Assembly: GCA_022846075.1 (NCBI GenBank)
Contig: AP025582.1
Span: forward strand, 2,790,001-2,854,000
Direction: 5' to 3'
Source: Oscillospiraceae bacterium
GTDB lineage: Bacteria > Bacillota > Clostridia > Oscillospirales > Oscillospiraceae
Length of the DNA: 64,000 bases
The notes below the pieces were generated by a model. The model was given only the letters and a program-made list of their open reading frames with translations. It did not search any database and was not told where the DNA came from. The first letter of the stretch is position 1, and every line of letters starts with the position of its first letter. The translations under genes were made by a program, and so were the position numbers. Below are positions 49,317 through 56,899 of the stretch, piece by piece.

Positions 49317-50681
49317 TTAATTTTTCAAGCTCTGCATGGGGGCCGGGATGCGGCCGCCCCGCCGCACAAAGGCGGCGCTGGACTCCGGGTGGACCGGCAT
49401 CACCGGGGCCGAGCCGAACAGGCCGCCGAACTCCACCGAATCCCCCACGCCCTTGCCGGGGGCGGGGATGAGGCGCACGGCGGTGGTCTTGGAGTTGACC
49501 ATGCCGATGGCCGCCTCGTCGGCGATGATGGCGGAGAGGGTCTCGGCGCTGGTGTCCCCGGGGACGGCGATCATGTCCAGGCCCACGGAGCAAACGCAGG
49601 TCATGGCCTCCAGCTTCTCCAGGGTCAGCACCCCGGAGGCGGCCGCGGCGATCATGCCCTCGTCCTCAGACACCGGGATGAAGGCCCCGGACAGCCCCCC
49701 CACGTGGGAGGAGGCCATGACACCCCCCTTTTTCACCGCGTCGTTCAAAAGGGCCAGGGCGGCGGTGGTGCCGTGGGTGCCGCAGACGGCCAGGCCCATC
49801 TCCTCCAGGATGCGGGCCACCGAGTCCCCCACGGCGGGGGTGGGGGCCAGGGACAGATCCACGATGCCGAAGGGCACCTCCAGCCGGCGGGAGGCCTCCT
49901 GGGCCACCAGCTGGCCCATTCGGGTGATGCGGAAGGCGGTTTTCTTGATGGTCTCGGCCACCTCGTCGAAGGGCCTGCCCTTCACGCTCTGGAGGGCGTG
50001 GTACACCACCCCGGGGCCGGAGACCCCCACGTTGATGACGCAGTCCCCCTCCCCCACGCCGTGGAAGGCCCCTGCCATGAAGGGATTGTCCTCCACTGCG
50101 TTGCAGAAGATGACCAGCTTGGAGCAGCCCGCCCCGCCGCTGGCGGCGGTCCGCTCCGCCAGCTCCTTGACCACGATGCCCAGCTTGGCCACGGCGTCCA
50201 TGTTGATGCCCGCCTTGGTGGAGCCCACGTTCACAGAGGAGCAGACCCGCTCGGTGACCGACATGGCCTCCGGGATGGAGGAGATGAGGGTCTCGTCGGC
50301 GGGGGTGGCCCCCTTGTGGACCAGGGCGGAGAAACCGCCGATGAAGTCCACCCCCACGGTCTTGGCCGCCTGGTCCATGGCCTGGGCGAAGGGGACGTAG
50401 TTGCCGGCCACACTGGCGGCGGCCACCAGGGAGATGGGGGTCACCGACAGCCGCTTGTTGACGATGGGGATGCCGAACTCCTTCTCGATGGCCTCCCCCG
50501 TGGGCACAAGCCGTTCCGCCCGGCGGCAGAGCTTGTCGTAGATCTTCCGGCAGGCGGCTTTGGGGTCGGGGTCGGCGCAGTCCAGCAGGGACACCCCCAT
50601 GGTGATGGTGCGGATGTCCAAGTGCTGCTGGTCGATCATCTGGATGGTATCTAAAATCTCACTGGTATTGAACATAGCCAT
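49317..50681 (-). CDS. PFL family protein (DUF711/UPF0210)
   Basis: A 454-residue conserved cytosolic protein of the DUF711 (UPF0210) family, structurally related to the pyruvate-formate-lyase barrel but without a glycyl radical motif. The start [20 protein letters not shown] and segments [16 protein letters not shown] and [15 protein letters not shown] are typical. It follows an ACT-domain gene by 11 bases, a pairing widely conserved in Firmicutes and archaea, suggesting that the ACT protein regulates it. Its reaction is unknown. Confidence 0.92.
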   Translation of the reverse strand: MAMFNTSEILDTIQMIDQQHLDIRTITMGVSLLDCADPDPKAACRKIYDKLCRRAERLVPTGEAIEKEFGIPIVNKRLSVTPISLVAAASVAGNYVPFAQAMDQAAKTVGVDFIGGFSALVHKGATPADETLISSIPEAMSVTERVCSSVNVGSTKAGINMDAVAKLGIVVKELAERTAASGGAGCSKLVIFCNAVEDNPFMAGAFHGVGEGDCVINVGVSGPGVVYHALQSVKGRPFDEVAETIKKTAFRITRMGQLVAQEASRRLEVPFGIVDLSLAPTPAVGDSVARILEEMGLAVCGTHGTTAALALLNDAVKKGGVMASSHVGGLSGAFIPVSEDEGMIAAAASGVLTLEKLEAMTCVCSVGLDMIAVPGDTSAETLSAIIADEAAIGMVNSKTTAVRLIPAPGKGVGDSVEFGGLFGSAPVMPVHPESSAAFVRRGGRIPAPMQSLKN

Positions 50682-50692
50682 TTCTCAACACC

Positions 50693-50962
50693 TCAAATCC
50701 GATGCATGGCGTTGAAAATATCTTCCCGCTGGGCGTGGATCACCAGACCTTGGGCCTTGCCCTCTTCCTCCAGCAGGGTGACCAGCTCGGCAAAGGGGAC
50801 CTTGGCGCCGGCGGCGTCCACCAGCATGATCATGGTGAAGTACTCCTGCAGGATGGTCTGGCTGATGTCCAGCACGTTGACCCCCTGGCCGCTCAGCAGG
50901 GCGCAGACCCGGGCGATGATGCCCACCTGGTCCTTGCCGATGACGGTAACGATAGCTCTCAT
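50693..50962 (-). CDS. ACT-domain protein (UPF0237)
   Basis: An 89-residue single ACT-domain protein: MRAIVTVIGKDQVGIIARVC, then a second strand-helix near VLDISQTILQEYFTMIMLVD. ACT domains bind amino acids to regulate enzymes. GGAGG eight bases upstream selects the ATG at 50962 rather than one two codons earlier. It is the partner of the DUF711 protein behind it. Confidence 0.92.
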   Translation of the reverse strand: MRAIVTVIGKDQVGIIARVCALLSGQGVNVLDISQTILQEYFTMIMLVDAAGAKVPFAELVTLLEEEGKAQGLVIHAQREDIFNAMHRI

Positions 50963-50996
50963 TCTCATTTCCTCCCTATGATGTTCCTTTGATTGC

Positions 50997-51575
50997 TTAT
51001 TGCAGCTCATCCAGCGTCAGTGTAAAGCCGGGCAGAAATTCCTCCATAAAATACCGAAGGGCGGGCAGGTCGATGTCCTCCAGGGCGGCCCGGGTCTGGT
51101 CGGCGGCCTGGTTGAACTCGGCGTTCCCCGCCTTCTGCTCCTCCAGGCACTTCAGATGGGCCGAGAGCTTGTCGGCGGCCTTCACCACCCGCAGAAGCTC
51201 CGGCTCCAGCTCCTCCCGGACGTAGGGGTCGAAGGCGGGCCGCAGCTCCTCCGGCAGCAGGGACAGGAGCTTGTCGGCGGCCACCGTCTCCACCGCCTTG
51301 TAGGCGTCCCGGATGGCTGGGTTGTCATATTTCACCGGCGTGGGCAGGTCTCCGGTCAGGATCTCCGGCGCGTCGTGGTAGAGGGCGGCGATGGCCGCCT
51401 GGCCAGGGTCCACCCGGGAGCCGAACTTCTCCTTCCCGATCACCGCCAGGGCGTGGGCCAGCACCGCCACCATGTGGGAGTGCTCCTGGATGTTCTCCGT
51501 GTGGGTGTTGCGCATGAGCCCCCAGCGGTCGATGTACCGCATCCGGGCGATCAGGGCGAAAAAGTTATAGGGCAT
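50997..51575 (-). CDS. HD-domain phosphohydrolase (YfbR-like 5'-nucleotidase)
   Basis: A 192-residue HD-domain protein like YfbR, a deoxyribonucleoside 5'-monophosphate phosphatase. Metal-binding residues: His in EHSHMVA (about 31-37) and HD in LYHDAPEILTGDLPTPVKY (about 65-83), where the GDLPTP signature is typical for the family. AAGGAGAG precedes the ATG at 51575. It is divergent from mtaB with a mirror-image pair of promoters, and lies upstream of the ACT/DUF711 pair. Confidence 0.9.
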   Translation of the reverse strand: MPYNFFALIARMRYIDRWGLMRNTHTENIQEHSHMVAVLAHALAVIGKEKFGSRVDPGQAAIAALYHDAPEILTGDLPTPVKYDNPAIRDAYKAVETVAADKLLSLLPEELRPAFDPYVREELEPELLRVVKAADKLSAHLKCLEEQKAGNAEFNQAADQTRAALEDIDLPALRYFMEEFLPGFTLTLDELQ

Positions 51576-51592
51576 GGGGTCTCTCCTTCTTC

Positions 51593-51621
51593 TGTACAAC
51601 GGGGATTTTATCCTGTATAAT
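51593..51621 (+). promoter_or_regulatory. mtaB promoter
   Basis: TGTACA at 51593-51598 and perfect TATAAT at 51616-51621 with 17 bases between. Confidence 0.65.
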
Positions 51622-51630
51622 GAATACCTG

Positions 51631-51659
51631 ATTATACACCATAACAAGACAGTTGTACA
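51631..51659 (-). promoter_or_regulatory. YfbR-like gene promoter, mirror of the mtaB promoter
   Basis: On the minus strand TGTACA (51659-51654) and TATAAT (51636-51631), 17 bases apart. The two promoters are face to face with nine bases between their -10 boxes, so their transcripts diverge from overlapping ground. Confidence 0.65.
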
Positions 51660-51673
51660 AGAGGACGATTTCC

Positions 51674-52969
51674 ATGAAAGTAGCCATCTACACCCTGGGC
51701 TGTAAGGTCAATCAGTACGAGACCCAGGCCATCGAGACCGAGCTGCGCCGCCGGGGCCACTCCCTCGCCCCCTTCGAGGGGCCCGCCGACGCCTACATCA
51801 TCAACACCTGCACCGTCACCGCCGTCAGCGACCACAAGTCCCGGCAGGCCATCCGCCGGTGCCGCAAGTGGAACCCCGCCGCCGTGGTGGGGGTGTGCGG
51901 CTGTTACGCCCAGACCGACCCCCAGGCTGTCTCCCAGCTGGGGGTGGACCTCATCGCCGGAACGGCGGGCCGCATGGGCTTCCTGGGCGACCTGGAGCGG
52001 CTGGCGGAAGAGCGGGAGCCCCGGCCCATGGTCACCGTTGGAAACATTATGTCAACTAGAGAGTTTGAAGAGCTCCCCGCCGGGGGGCTGGAGGGCCGGA
52101 CCCGGGCCATGCTGAAGGTGGAGGACGGCTGCGTCAATTTCTGCTCCTACTGCATCATCCCTTACGCCCGGGGGCCGGTGCGCTCCCTCCCCCTGGACCA
52201 CGCCGCCGCTGAGGCCAAGCGCCTGGCGGATTTGGGCTACAAGGAATTGGTGGTCACCGGCATCGAGATCTCCTCCTGGGGACAGGATTTGAAGGACGGC
52301 ACGGGGCCCATCGACCTCATCGAGGCGGTCTGCGCCGCCGCCCCCGGCTGCCGGGTCCGGCTGGGGAGCCTGGAGCCCAGGACGGTCACCGAGGACTTCT
52401 GCCGCCGGGCATCTGGTTTACATAACCTTTGTCCCCACTTTCATCTCTCCATGCAGTCGGGCTGTGACGCCACCCTGAAGCGGATGAATCGCAAATACGA
52501 CACCGCCCGGTATCTGGAGAGCGTGGAGCTGCTCCGCCGGTGGTTTGAGCGCCCCGGCCTCACCACCGACCTGATCGTGGGCTTCCCCGGGGAGGCCGAG
52601 GAGGAGTTTGCCGCCACCCTGGACTTTCTCCGCCAATGCGCCTTTACCTCCATGCACGTCTTCCCCTACTCCATCCGCCCCGGCACCCCTGCCGCCGAGA
52701 TGGAGGGCCAGGTGCCCAAGGCGGTCAAGGAGGAGCGGGCCCGCAGGGCCGCCGCCCTGGCAGAGGAGATGCGGGAAGCCTACCTTCAGAGCTTTGTGGG
52801 GGAGACTCTTCCCGTACTTTTTGAGGAAGAGAAAAACGGGCTGTGGCGGGGGCACGCACCTAACTATGTGGAAGTGCGGGCGAGTGCCGGGCAGGATTTA
52901 CATAATGTTGAGGCCAATGTCCATATTATGTATGTGGATGGGGAAATGCTTGTCGGAGAGTTGACATAA
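51674..52969 (+). CDS. mtaB: tRNA t6A37 methylthiotransferase
   Basis: Radical-SAM enzyme converting t6A to ms2t6A at position 37 of ANN-decoding tRNAs; 431 residues. UPF0004 domain with cluster cysteines in TLGCKVNQYE, INTCTV and CGCYAQ; radical-SAM cluster CVNFCSYC at about 153-160; C-terminal TRAM domain ending in YVDGEMLVGEL. GAGGACG precedes the ATG at 51674. Note that tRNAs reading Met codons carry A37 modification of this type in some bacteria, but a link to the Met leader is speculation. Confidence 0.93.
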   Translation: MKVAIYTLGCKVNQYETQAIETELRRRGHSLAPFEGPADAYIINTCTVTAVSDHKSRQAIRRCRKWNPAAVVGVCGCYAQTDPQAVSQLGVDLIAGTAGRMGFLGDLERLAEEREPRPMVTVGNIMSTREFEELPAGGLEGRTRAMLKVEDGCVNFCSYCIIPYARGPVRSLPLDHAAAEAKRLADLGYKELVVTGIEISSWGQDLKDGTGPIDLIEAVCAAAPGCRVRLGSLEPRTVTEDFCRRASGLHNLCPHFHLSMQSGCDATLKRMNRKYDTARYLESVELLRRWFERPGLTTDLIVGFPGEAEEEFAATLDFLRQCAFTSMHVFPYSIRPGTPAAEMEGQVPKAVKEERARRAAALAEEMREAYLQSFVGETLPVLFEEEKNGLWRGHAPNYVEVRASAGQDLHNVEANVHIMYVDGEMLVGELT

Positions 52970-52980
52970 AATAATTTCTG

Positions 52981-53583
52981 GCTGCACGTCGGGACGTGCG
53001 GCCTTCTGGGGGACATTTCTTTTCCCGAGGAAAAGAAACGCCGCCCCAGGCCCCCAAAGAAAAGTCTTTGGTGCTGACCTGCTCGCAGATTCCCTTTTCA
53101 GTAGGAGGTCTACTGCCCGTTGATAGGGGTATAAGCACGGGTGCGTCTGTGCGACCCGTGGTCCCTCTTGCGCCGCTCGGCCGCTGACGTGTGCTTGACA
53201 GAAGGTTGGTCTTTCGCCTTCCCCTTGGGGGAAGGTGGCAGCCCGAAGGGCTGACGGATGAGGGGAACTTCGGAAAACACGAAAGGCCCTACTAAAGAGA
53301 TAAGTTCCCCTCATCAGTCTGCTTCGCAGACAGCTTCCCCCAGGGGAAGCCTAAGACCTGCCGAACCCCGGGGCCGCTACGAAGTGCGGCCCCGGGGTTT
53401 TCTCACCCTCTTGCGAACAGCCTGGGGAGGTTTCCAAAGGAGGGGCATCCGCAGGTGCCCCTCCTTTGGTCGTTGAGAGGGGGCCCCGGGGGAGAGAGTC
53501 GAAACTCTCCCCCAGGTGCTTTCTTGGGGGGTGTGGGGGCTATTCTTTCCAGAAAGAATAGCCCCCCACGTTTCCCTCCGTCT
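52981..53583. repeat. Composite intergenic repeat, copy B
   Basis: Same ordered blocks as 29600-30200, diverged. Here the variable slot after CACGGGTGCG/CGACCCGTGG holds two outward-facing arms of the palindromic MITE family (53218-53349) in place of the GGGGCGG repeat. It ends with AACAGCCTGGGGAGGTTTCC, a GGGGCATC-type hairpin, and AAACTCTCCCCC/ATAGCCCCCCACG blocks. No real gene is inside; this explains the 700-base gap after mtaB. Confidence 0.8.
53218..53349. repeat. MITE-like arms in inside-out order
   Basis: 53218-53268 is the reverse complement of the left arm of the 56634-56745 element and ends in GATGAGGGGAAC; after 35 bases, 53304-53349 starts with GTTCCCCTCATC and is the reverse complement of the right arm. 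The outer ends of the element thus face each other across a short spacer, as at the junction of two adjacent copies. Confidence 0.65.
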
Positions 53584-53672
53584 TGAAAGGCGGGGGAAAA
53601 CGCAAACTCTTGTCATCCCGCCTAAATCGTGATAAAATACATCAGAATTTCAAAGGAAAAGGAGCTATCTCC

Positions 53673-54047
53673 ATGTTTTCTTTCAACCACTTTAATTTTA
53701 ACGTCCTGGACCTGGAAAAGTCCCTGGCCTTTTACCGGGACGCCCTGGGCCTCTATGCCGTCCGGGAGAAGAGCGGCGAGAACGACCTGGGCCCCTTCAA
53801 GCTGGTGTATCTGACCGATGGGGCCAGCGACTTCACCCTGGAGCTGACCTGGCTGTCCGGCCGCACCGAGCCCTACGACCTGGGCGAGGGAGAGTTCCAC
53901 CTGGCCTTCACCGTCTCGGACATGGCCGCCGCCCACGCCAGGCACGAGGCCATGGGCTGCATCTGCTTTGAGAACAAGGCCATGGGCATCTACTTCATCG
54001 AGGACCCGGACGGCTACTGGATCGAGATCATCCCGGAAAAGAAGTAA
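53673..54047 (+). CDS. VOC-family (glyoxalase-fold) protein
   Basis: A 124-residue metal-binding protein of the vicinal-oxygen-chelate superfamily, in style close to lactoylglutathione lyase-like proteins. Two beta-alpha-beta repeats: FNFNVLDLEKSLAFYRDALG (7-26) and FHLAFTVSDMAAAHARHEAM, ending YFIEDPDGYWIEIIPEK with the typical metal Glu. AAAAGGAG precedes the ATG. The stop overlaps the next gene's start (TAATG), so it is cotranscribed with the acyltransferase. Substrate unknown. Confidence 0.85.
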   Translation: MFSFNHFNFNVLDLEKSLAFYRDALGLYAVREKSGENDLGPFKLVYLTDGASDFTLELTWLSGRTEPYDLGEGEFHLAFTVSDMAAAHARHEAMGCICFENKAMGIYFIEDPDGYWIEIIPEKK

Positions 54048-55114
54048 TGGCCCAGAAAATCGACGGACGTCTGGCCTACGCAGACCTGCTCCGGGCCTTC
54101 ACCACCCTGGCGGTGGTGGTCCTCCACCTGGCGGGGAGCCAGATGGGAGCGGTGGCGGTAAGCTCCTCGGCCTGGGGCGTGTTTAATCTCTACGATGGAC
54201 TGGTACGCTGGTGTGTACCGGTTTTTGTCATGCTCTCAGGGATGTTCCTGCTGGACCCCAAGCGGGGGCTGCCCCTGTCCAAGCTTCTCTTTCACAACGC
54301 CCTGCGCATCCTGGTCTGCCTGCTGTTCTGGGGAATGGTGTACGCCCTGGCGGAGTTCTGGGCTGCGGGGGACCTATCCATCCGCGCCCTCTGCGTGGCC
54401 GCCGCCTCCGTCCTGACGGGGAACACCCACTACCACCTGTGGTTCCTCTACATGATTTTGGGGCTCTATCTGGTCACCCCCGTTCTCCGGGCCTTTGTCC
54501 GGGGGGCTTCCCGGGGGGATTTCCACTGGTTCTTCCTGCTGGCCTTCCTCTTCGCCTCCCTCCTGCCCACCGCCTTCCGGCTCTGGCCCAACGCCACCCA
54601 CATCGTCAAGATCTGGTATGACCGGCTGGCCGTCCAGACGGTGCTGGGCTATGTGGGCTTCTATGTGGCGGGGTATTATTTGAAGGAATACACCCTGGGC
54701 CGCCTGGCCGAGGCGGTCATCTACGTCCTGGGCGTCCTGGGGGCCGTGGCCACCGTGTGGGGCACCCGAGTCCTCTCCCTCCGGGCCGGCGGGCTGGACG
54801 ACACCCTGTACGGCTACTTCTCCCCCAACGTGGTCTGCTTCGCCGTGGCGGTGGTGGTCCTCTTCCGCTACGTGCTGGGCATCAGCGACGAGCGCTCCCG
54901 CCGGCAGCGCTTGGGGGGCGTGGCCCGGATCGCCTTCGGGGTCTATCTGGTCCACGACCTGTTTTTGATGCTCCTGCGTCACTTCGGCGTCACCACCCTC
55001 TCTTTCGCCCCGGTGGCCTCGGTGCCGGTGCTGGCGGCGGGGGTCTTTCTCTGCTCCCTGGCCGTGGCCTGGCTCATCTCCAAGATCCCCTTTGTGGGCC
55101 GCTGGCTGACGTGA
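54047..55114 (+). CDS. Acyltransferase 3 family membrane protein
   Basis: A 355-residue integral membrane O-acyltransferase with about ten helices. The N-terminal motif region LAYADLLRAFTTLAVVVLHL includes the conserved Arg (15) and His (27) of the family. Such proteins acetylate wall or extracellular sugars. It overlaps the VOC gene by one base and lies upstream of MBOAT and DHHW genes, so a shared role in surface polymer modification is likely. Confidence 0.85.
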   Translation: MAQKIDGRLAYADLLRAFTTLAVVVLHLAGSQMGAVAVSSSAWGVFNLYDGLVRWCVPVFVMLSGMFLLDPKRGLPLSKLLFHNALRILVCLLFWGMVYALAEFWAAGDLSIRALCVAAASVLTGNTHYHLWFLYMILGLYLVTPVLRAFVRGASRGDFHWFFLLAFLFASLLPTAFRLWPNATHIVKIWYDRLAVQTVLGYVGFYVAGYYLKEYTLGRLAEAVIYVLGVLGAVATVWGTRVLSLRAGGLDDTLYGYFSPNVVCFAVAVVVLFRYVLGISDERSRRQRLGGVARIAFGVYLVHDLFLMLLRHFGVTTLSFAPVASVPVLAAGVFLCSLAVAWLISKIPFVGRWLT

Positions 55115-55162
55115 CCTGCTTTCTCCTGAAAGAGAAAGCAGGCAAAGAGAACTTTCATAGAC
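55115..55162 (+). repeat. Post-stop hairpin repeat, copy 3
   Basis: Directly after the acyltransferase stop: CTGCTTTCTC-CTGA-AAGAGAAAGCAG hairpin, then GCAAAGAGAACTTTCATA. The third copy of the element after metI and the PNP gene. Confidence 0.7.
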
Positions 55163-55188
55163 TGCCACTTTAAAAAGGGGGTGCGCCC

Positions 55189-56613
55189 GTGCTTTTTTCC
55201 AGCTCCGTTTTTCTCTTCGCCTTTTTCCCCACCGTACTGGTGGGATACTATGTCCTCTTCCGGGGGATGCGCCGGGCGCAGAACCTATTTCTGCTGGCGG
55301 CCTCCCTCTTCTTTTACGCCTGGGGAAAGCCCGCCTTCCTGCTGGTGATGCTTTTTTCCATCGGCATGAATTACGGCTTCGGCCGGTGGGTCCACGCCTG
55401 GAAGCGCCAGTGCCGTTATCTCACCACCCCCGTGGCCGTGGCGGTGGGGTGCAATCTGGCCCTCCTCTTTGTCTTTAAATACCTGATGTTCACAGTGGAG
55501 ACCCTGAACGCCCTGGGCCTTGGGCTTCTGGTCCCCGTTATCGAGCTGCCCATCGGCATCTCCTTCTTTACCTTCCAGGCCCTCAGCTACGTGCTGGACG
55601 TGGCCTCCGGGAAAACGGAGGTCCAGCGGTCTCCCCTGAACCTGGGCCTCTACATCTCCTTCTTCCCCCAGCTCATCGCCGGGCCCATCGTGAAATACTC
55701 CACCGTGGCCCGTCAGATCGAGGGCCGCAGGGAGACCTGGGCGGACTTCTCCGCCGGGTGTTCCCGCTTTCTCGTGGGCCTGGGCAAAAAGGTACTCATC
55801 GCCAACCAGATGGCGGTGGTGGCCGACCGGGTCTTTGCCATGGATCCCGCCGCCCTGGCCACCCCCCTGGCCTGGATCGGCTCCCTCTGCTACACCTTCC
55901 AGATCTACTACGACTTCTCCGGCTATTCCGATATGGCCATCGGCCTTGGGAAGATGTTTGGCTTCCACTTCCTGGAGAACTTCGACCACCCCTACGCCGC
56001 CCGCTCCATCTCAGAGTTCTGGCGGCGGTGGCACATCTCCCTGTCCACCTGGTTCCGGGACTATGTGTACATCCCCCTGGGGGGCAACCGGGTGGAAAAG
56101 GGGAAGCACATCCGCAACCTCTTCGTGGTGTGGCTCCTCACCGGAATCTGGCACGGGGCCAACTGGACCTTCCTCCTGTGGGGGCTCCTCTACTTCTGTC
56201 TGCTCTACCTGGAAAAGTTCCACCGTCTGGGGGCGGGCTGGCCCTCCCTCCTGCGCCGGGGGTATACCCTGCTGGCGGTGAATTTCCTCTGGATGCTCTT
56301 CCGCTCCGACACCCTGGCCTATGCCGGGCAGTTTTTCCTGGTCATGCTGGGGCTGGGCGGGACCGGGGGCTGGAACGGCACCTGTTCCCTCTACCTCCAG
56401 GAAAACGCCGTCATTCTGGCCTTCGCCCTCCTCTTTTCCGTCCCCTTCGCCCGGCGGCTGCGGGAGGGTCTGGAGACCTGGAAGCCCTGCGGGAAGGACC
56501 CCTCCCTCCTGTGGGACCTGCTGTACGCCCTGGGCCTGACCGCCCTGGGCCTGCTGTCCGTGGCCAGCCTGGTGAAGGGTACCTACAACCCCTTCATCTA
56601 CTTCCGCTTCTAA
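55189..56613 (+). CDS. MBOAT family O-acyltransferase (AlgI/DltB-like)
   Basis: A 474-residue multi-pass membrane O-acyltransferase. The family core is clear: FDHPYAARSISEFWRRWHIS (about 264-283) followed by LSTWFRDYVYIPLGGNR and GIWHGANWTFLLWGLLY, which holds the catalytic His (about 322). It starts at GTG 55189 with AAAAAGGGGG upstream. Together with the DHHW protein it resembles AlgI/AlgJ-X or PatA/PatB pairs that pass acetyl groups through the membrane to polysaccharide or peptidoglycan. Confidence 0.92.
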   Translation: MLFSSSVFLFAFFPTVLVGYYVLFRGMRRAQNLFLLAASLFFYAWGKPAFLLVMLFSIGMNYGFGRWVHAWKRQCRYLTTPVAVAVGCNLALLFVFKYLMFTVETLNALGLGLLVPVIELPIGISFFTFQALSYVLDVASGKTEVQRSPLNLGLYISFFPQLIAGPIVKYSTVARQIEGRRETWADFSAGCSRFLVGLGKKVLIANQMAVVADRVFAMDPAALATPLAWIGSLCYTFQIYYDFSGYSDMAIGLGKMFGFHFLENFDHPYAARSISEFWRRWHISLSTWFRDYVYIPLGGNRVEKGKHIRNLFVVWLLTGIWHGANWTFLLWGLLYFCLLYLEKFHRLGAGWPSLLRRGYTLLAVNFLWMLFRSDTLAYAGQFFLVMLGLGGTGGWNGTCSLYLQENAVILAFALLFSVPFARRLREGLETWKPCGKDPSLLWDLLYALGLTALGLLSVASLVKGTYNPFIYFRF

Positions 56614-56633
56614 GGACTTTTCCCATTTCCACA

Positions 56634-56745
56634 GTTCCCCTCATCCGTCAGCCCTTCGGGCTGCCACCTTCCCCCAGGGGGAAGGCTTTGGACCTTTGGC
56701 TTCCCCTGGGGGAAGCTGTCTGCAAAGCAGACTGATGAGGGGAAC
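56634..56745. repeat. MITE-like palindromic element, copy 2
   Basis: GTTCCCCTCATC at the left and GATGAGGGGAAC at the right bound a 112-base element. Inside are CAGCCCTTCGGGCTG, CTTCCCCCAGGGGGAAG, TTCCCCTGGGGGAA and GTCTGCAAAGCAGAC hairpins. A decayed left arm and another hairpin (GAGCTGTCC/GACAGCTC) follow at 56780-56855. It fills the gap between the MBOAT and DHHW genes. Confidence 0.8.
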
Positions 56746-56899
56746 TTACCCCTTTAGCAAGGCCTTTCCCCTTTCCACAGTTCCCCCCATCCATCAGCCC
56801 GACCGGCTGCCGCCTTCTCCCCGCAGGGCATGAGCTGTCCATAAACAGACAGCTCCAACCCCGAGAAAAAGGCTACTTTCCATCAAAGGAGGTGTCCCC

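Noticed and set aside
52981-53583. CRISPR array
   Set aside because: The region looks repetitive, but repeats are unequal, inverted and without regular spacers; there are no cas genes in the window.
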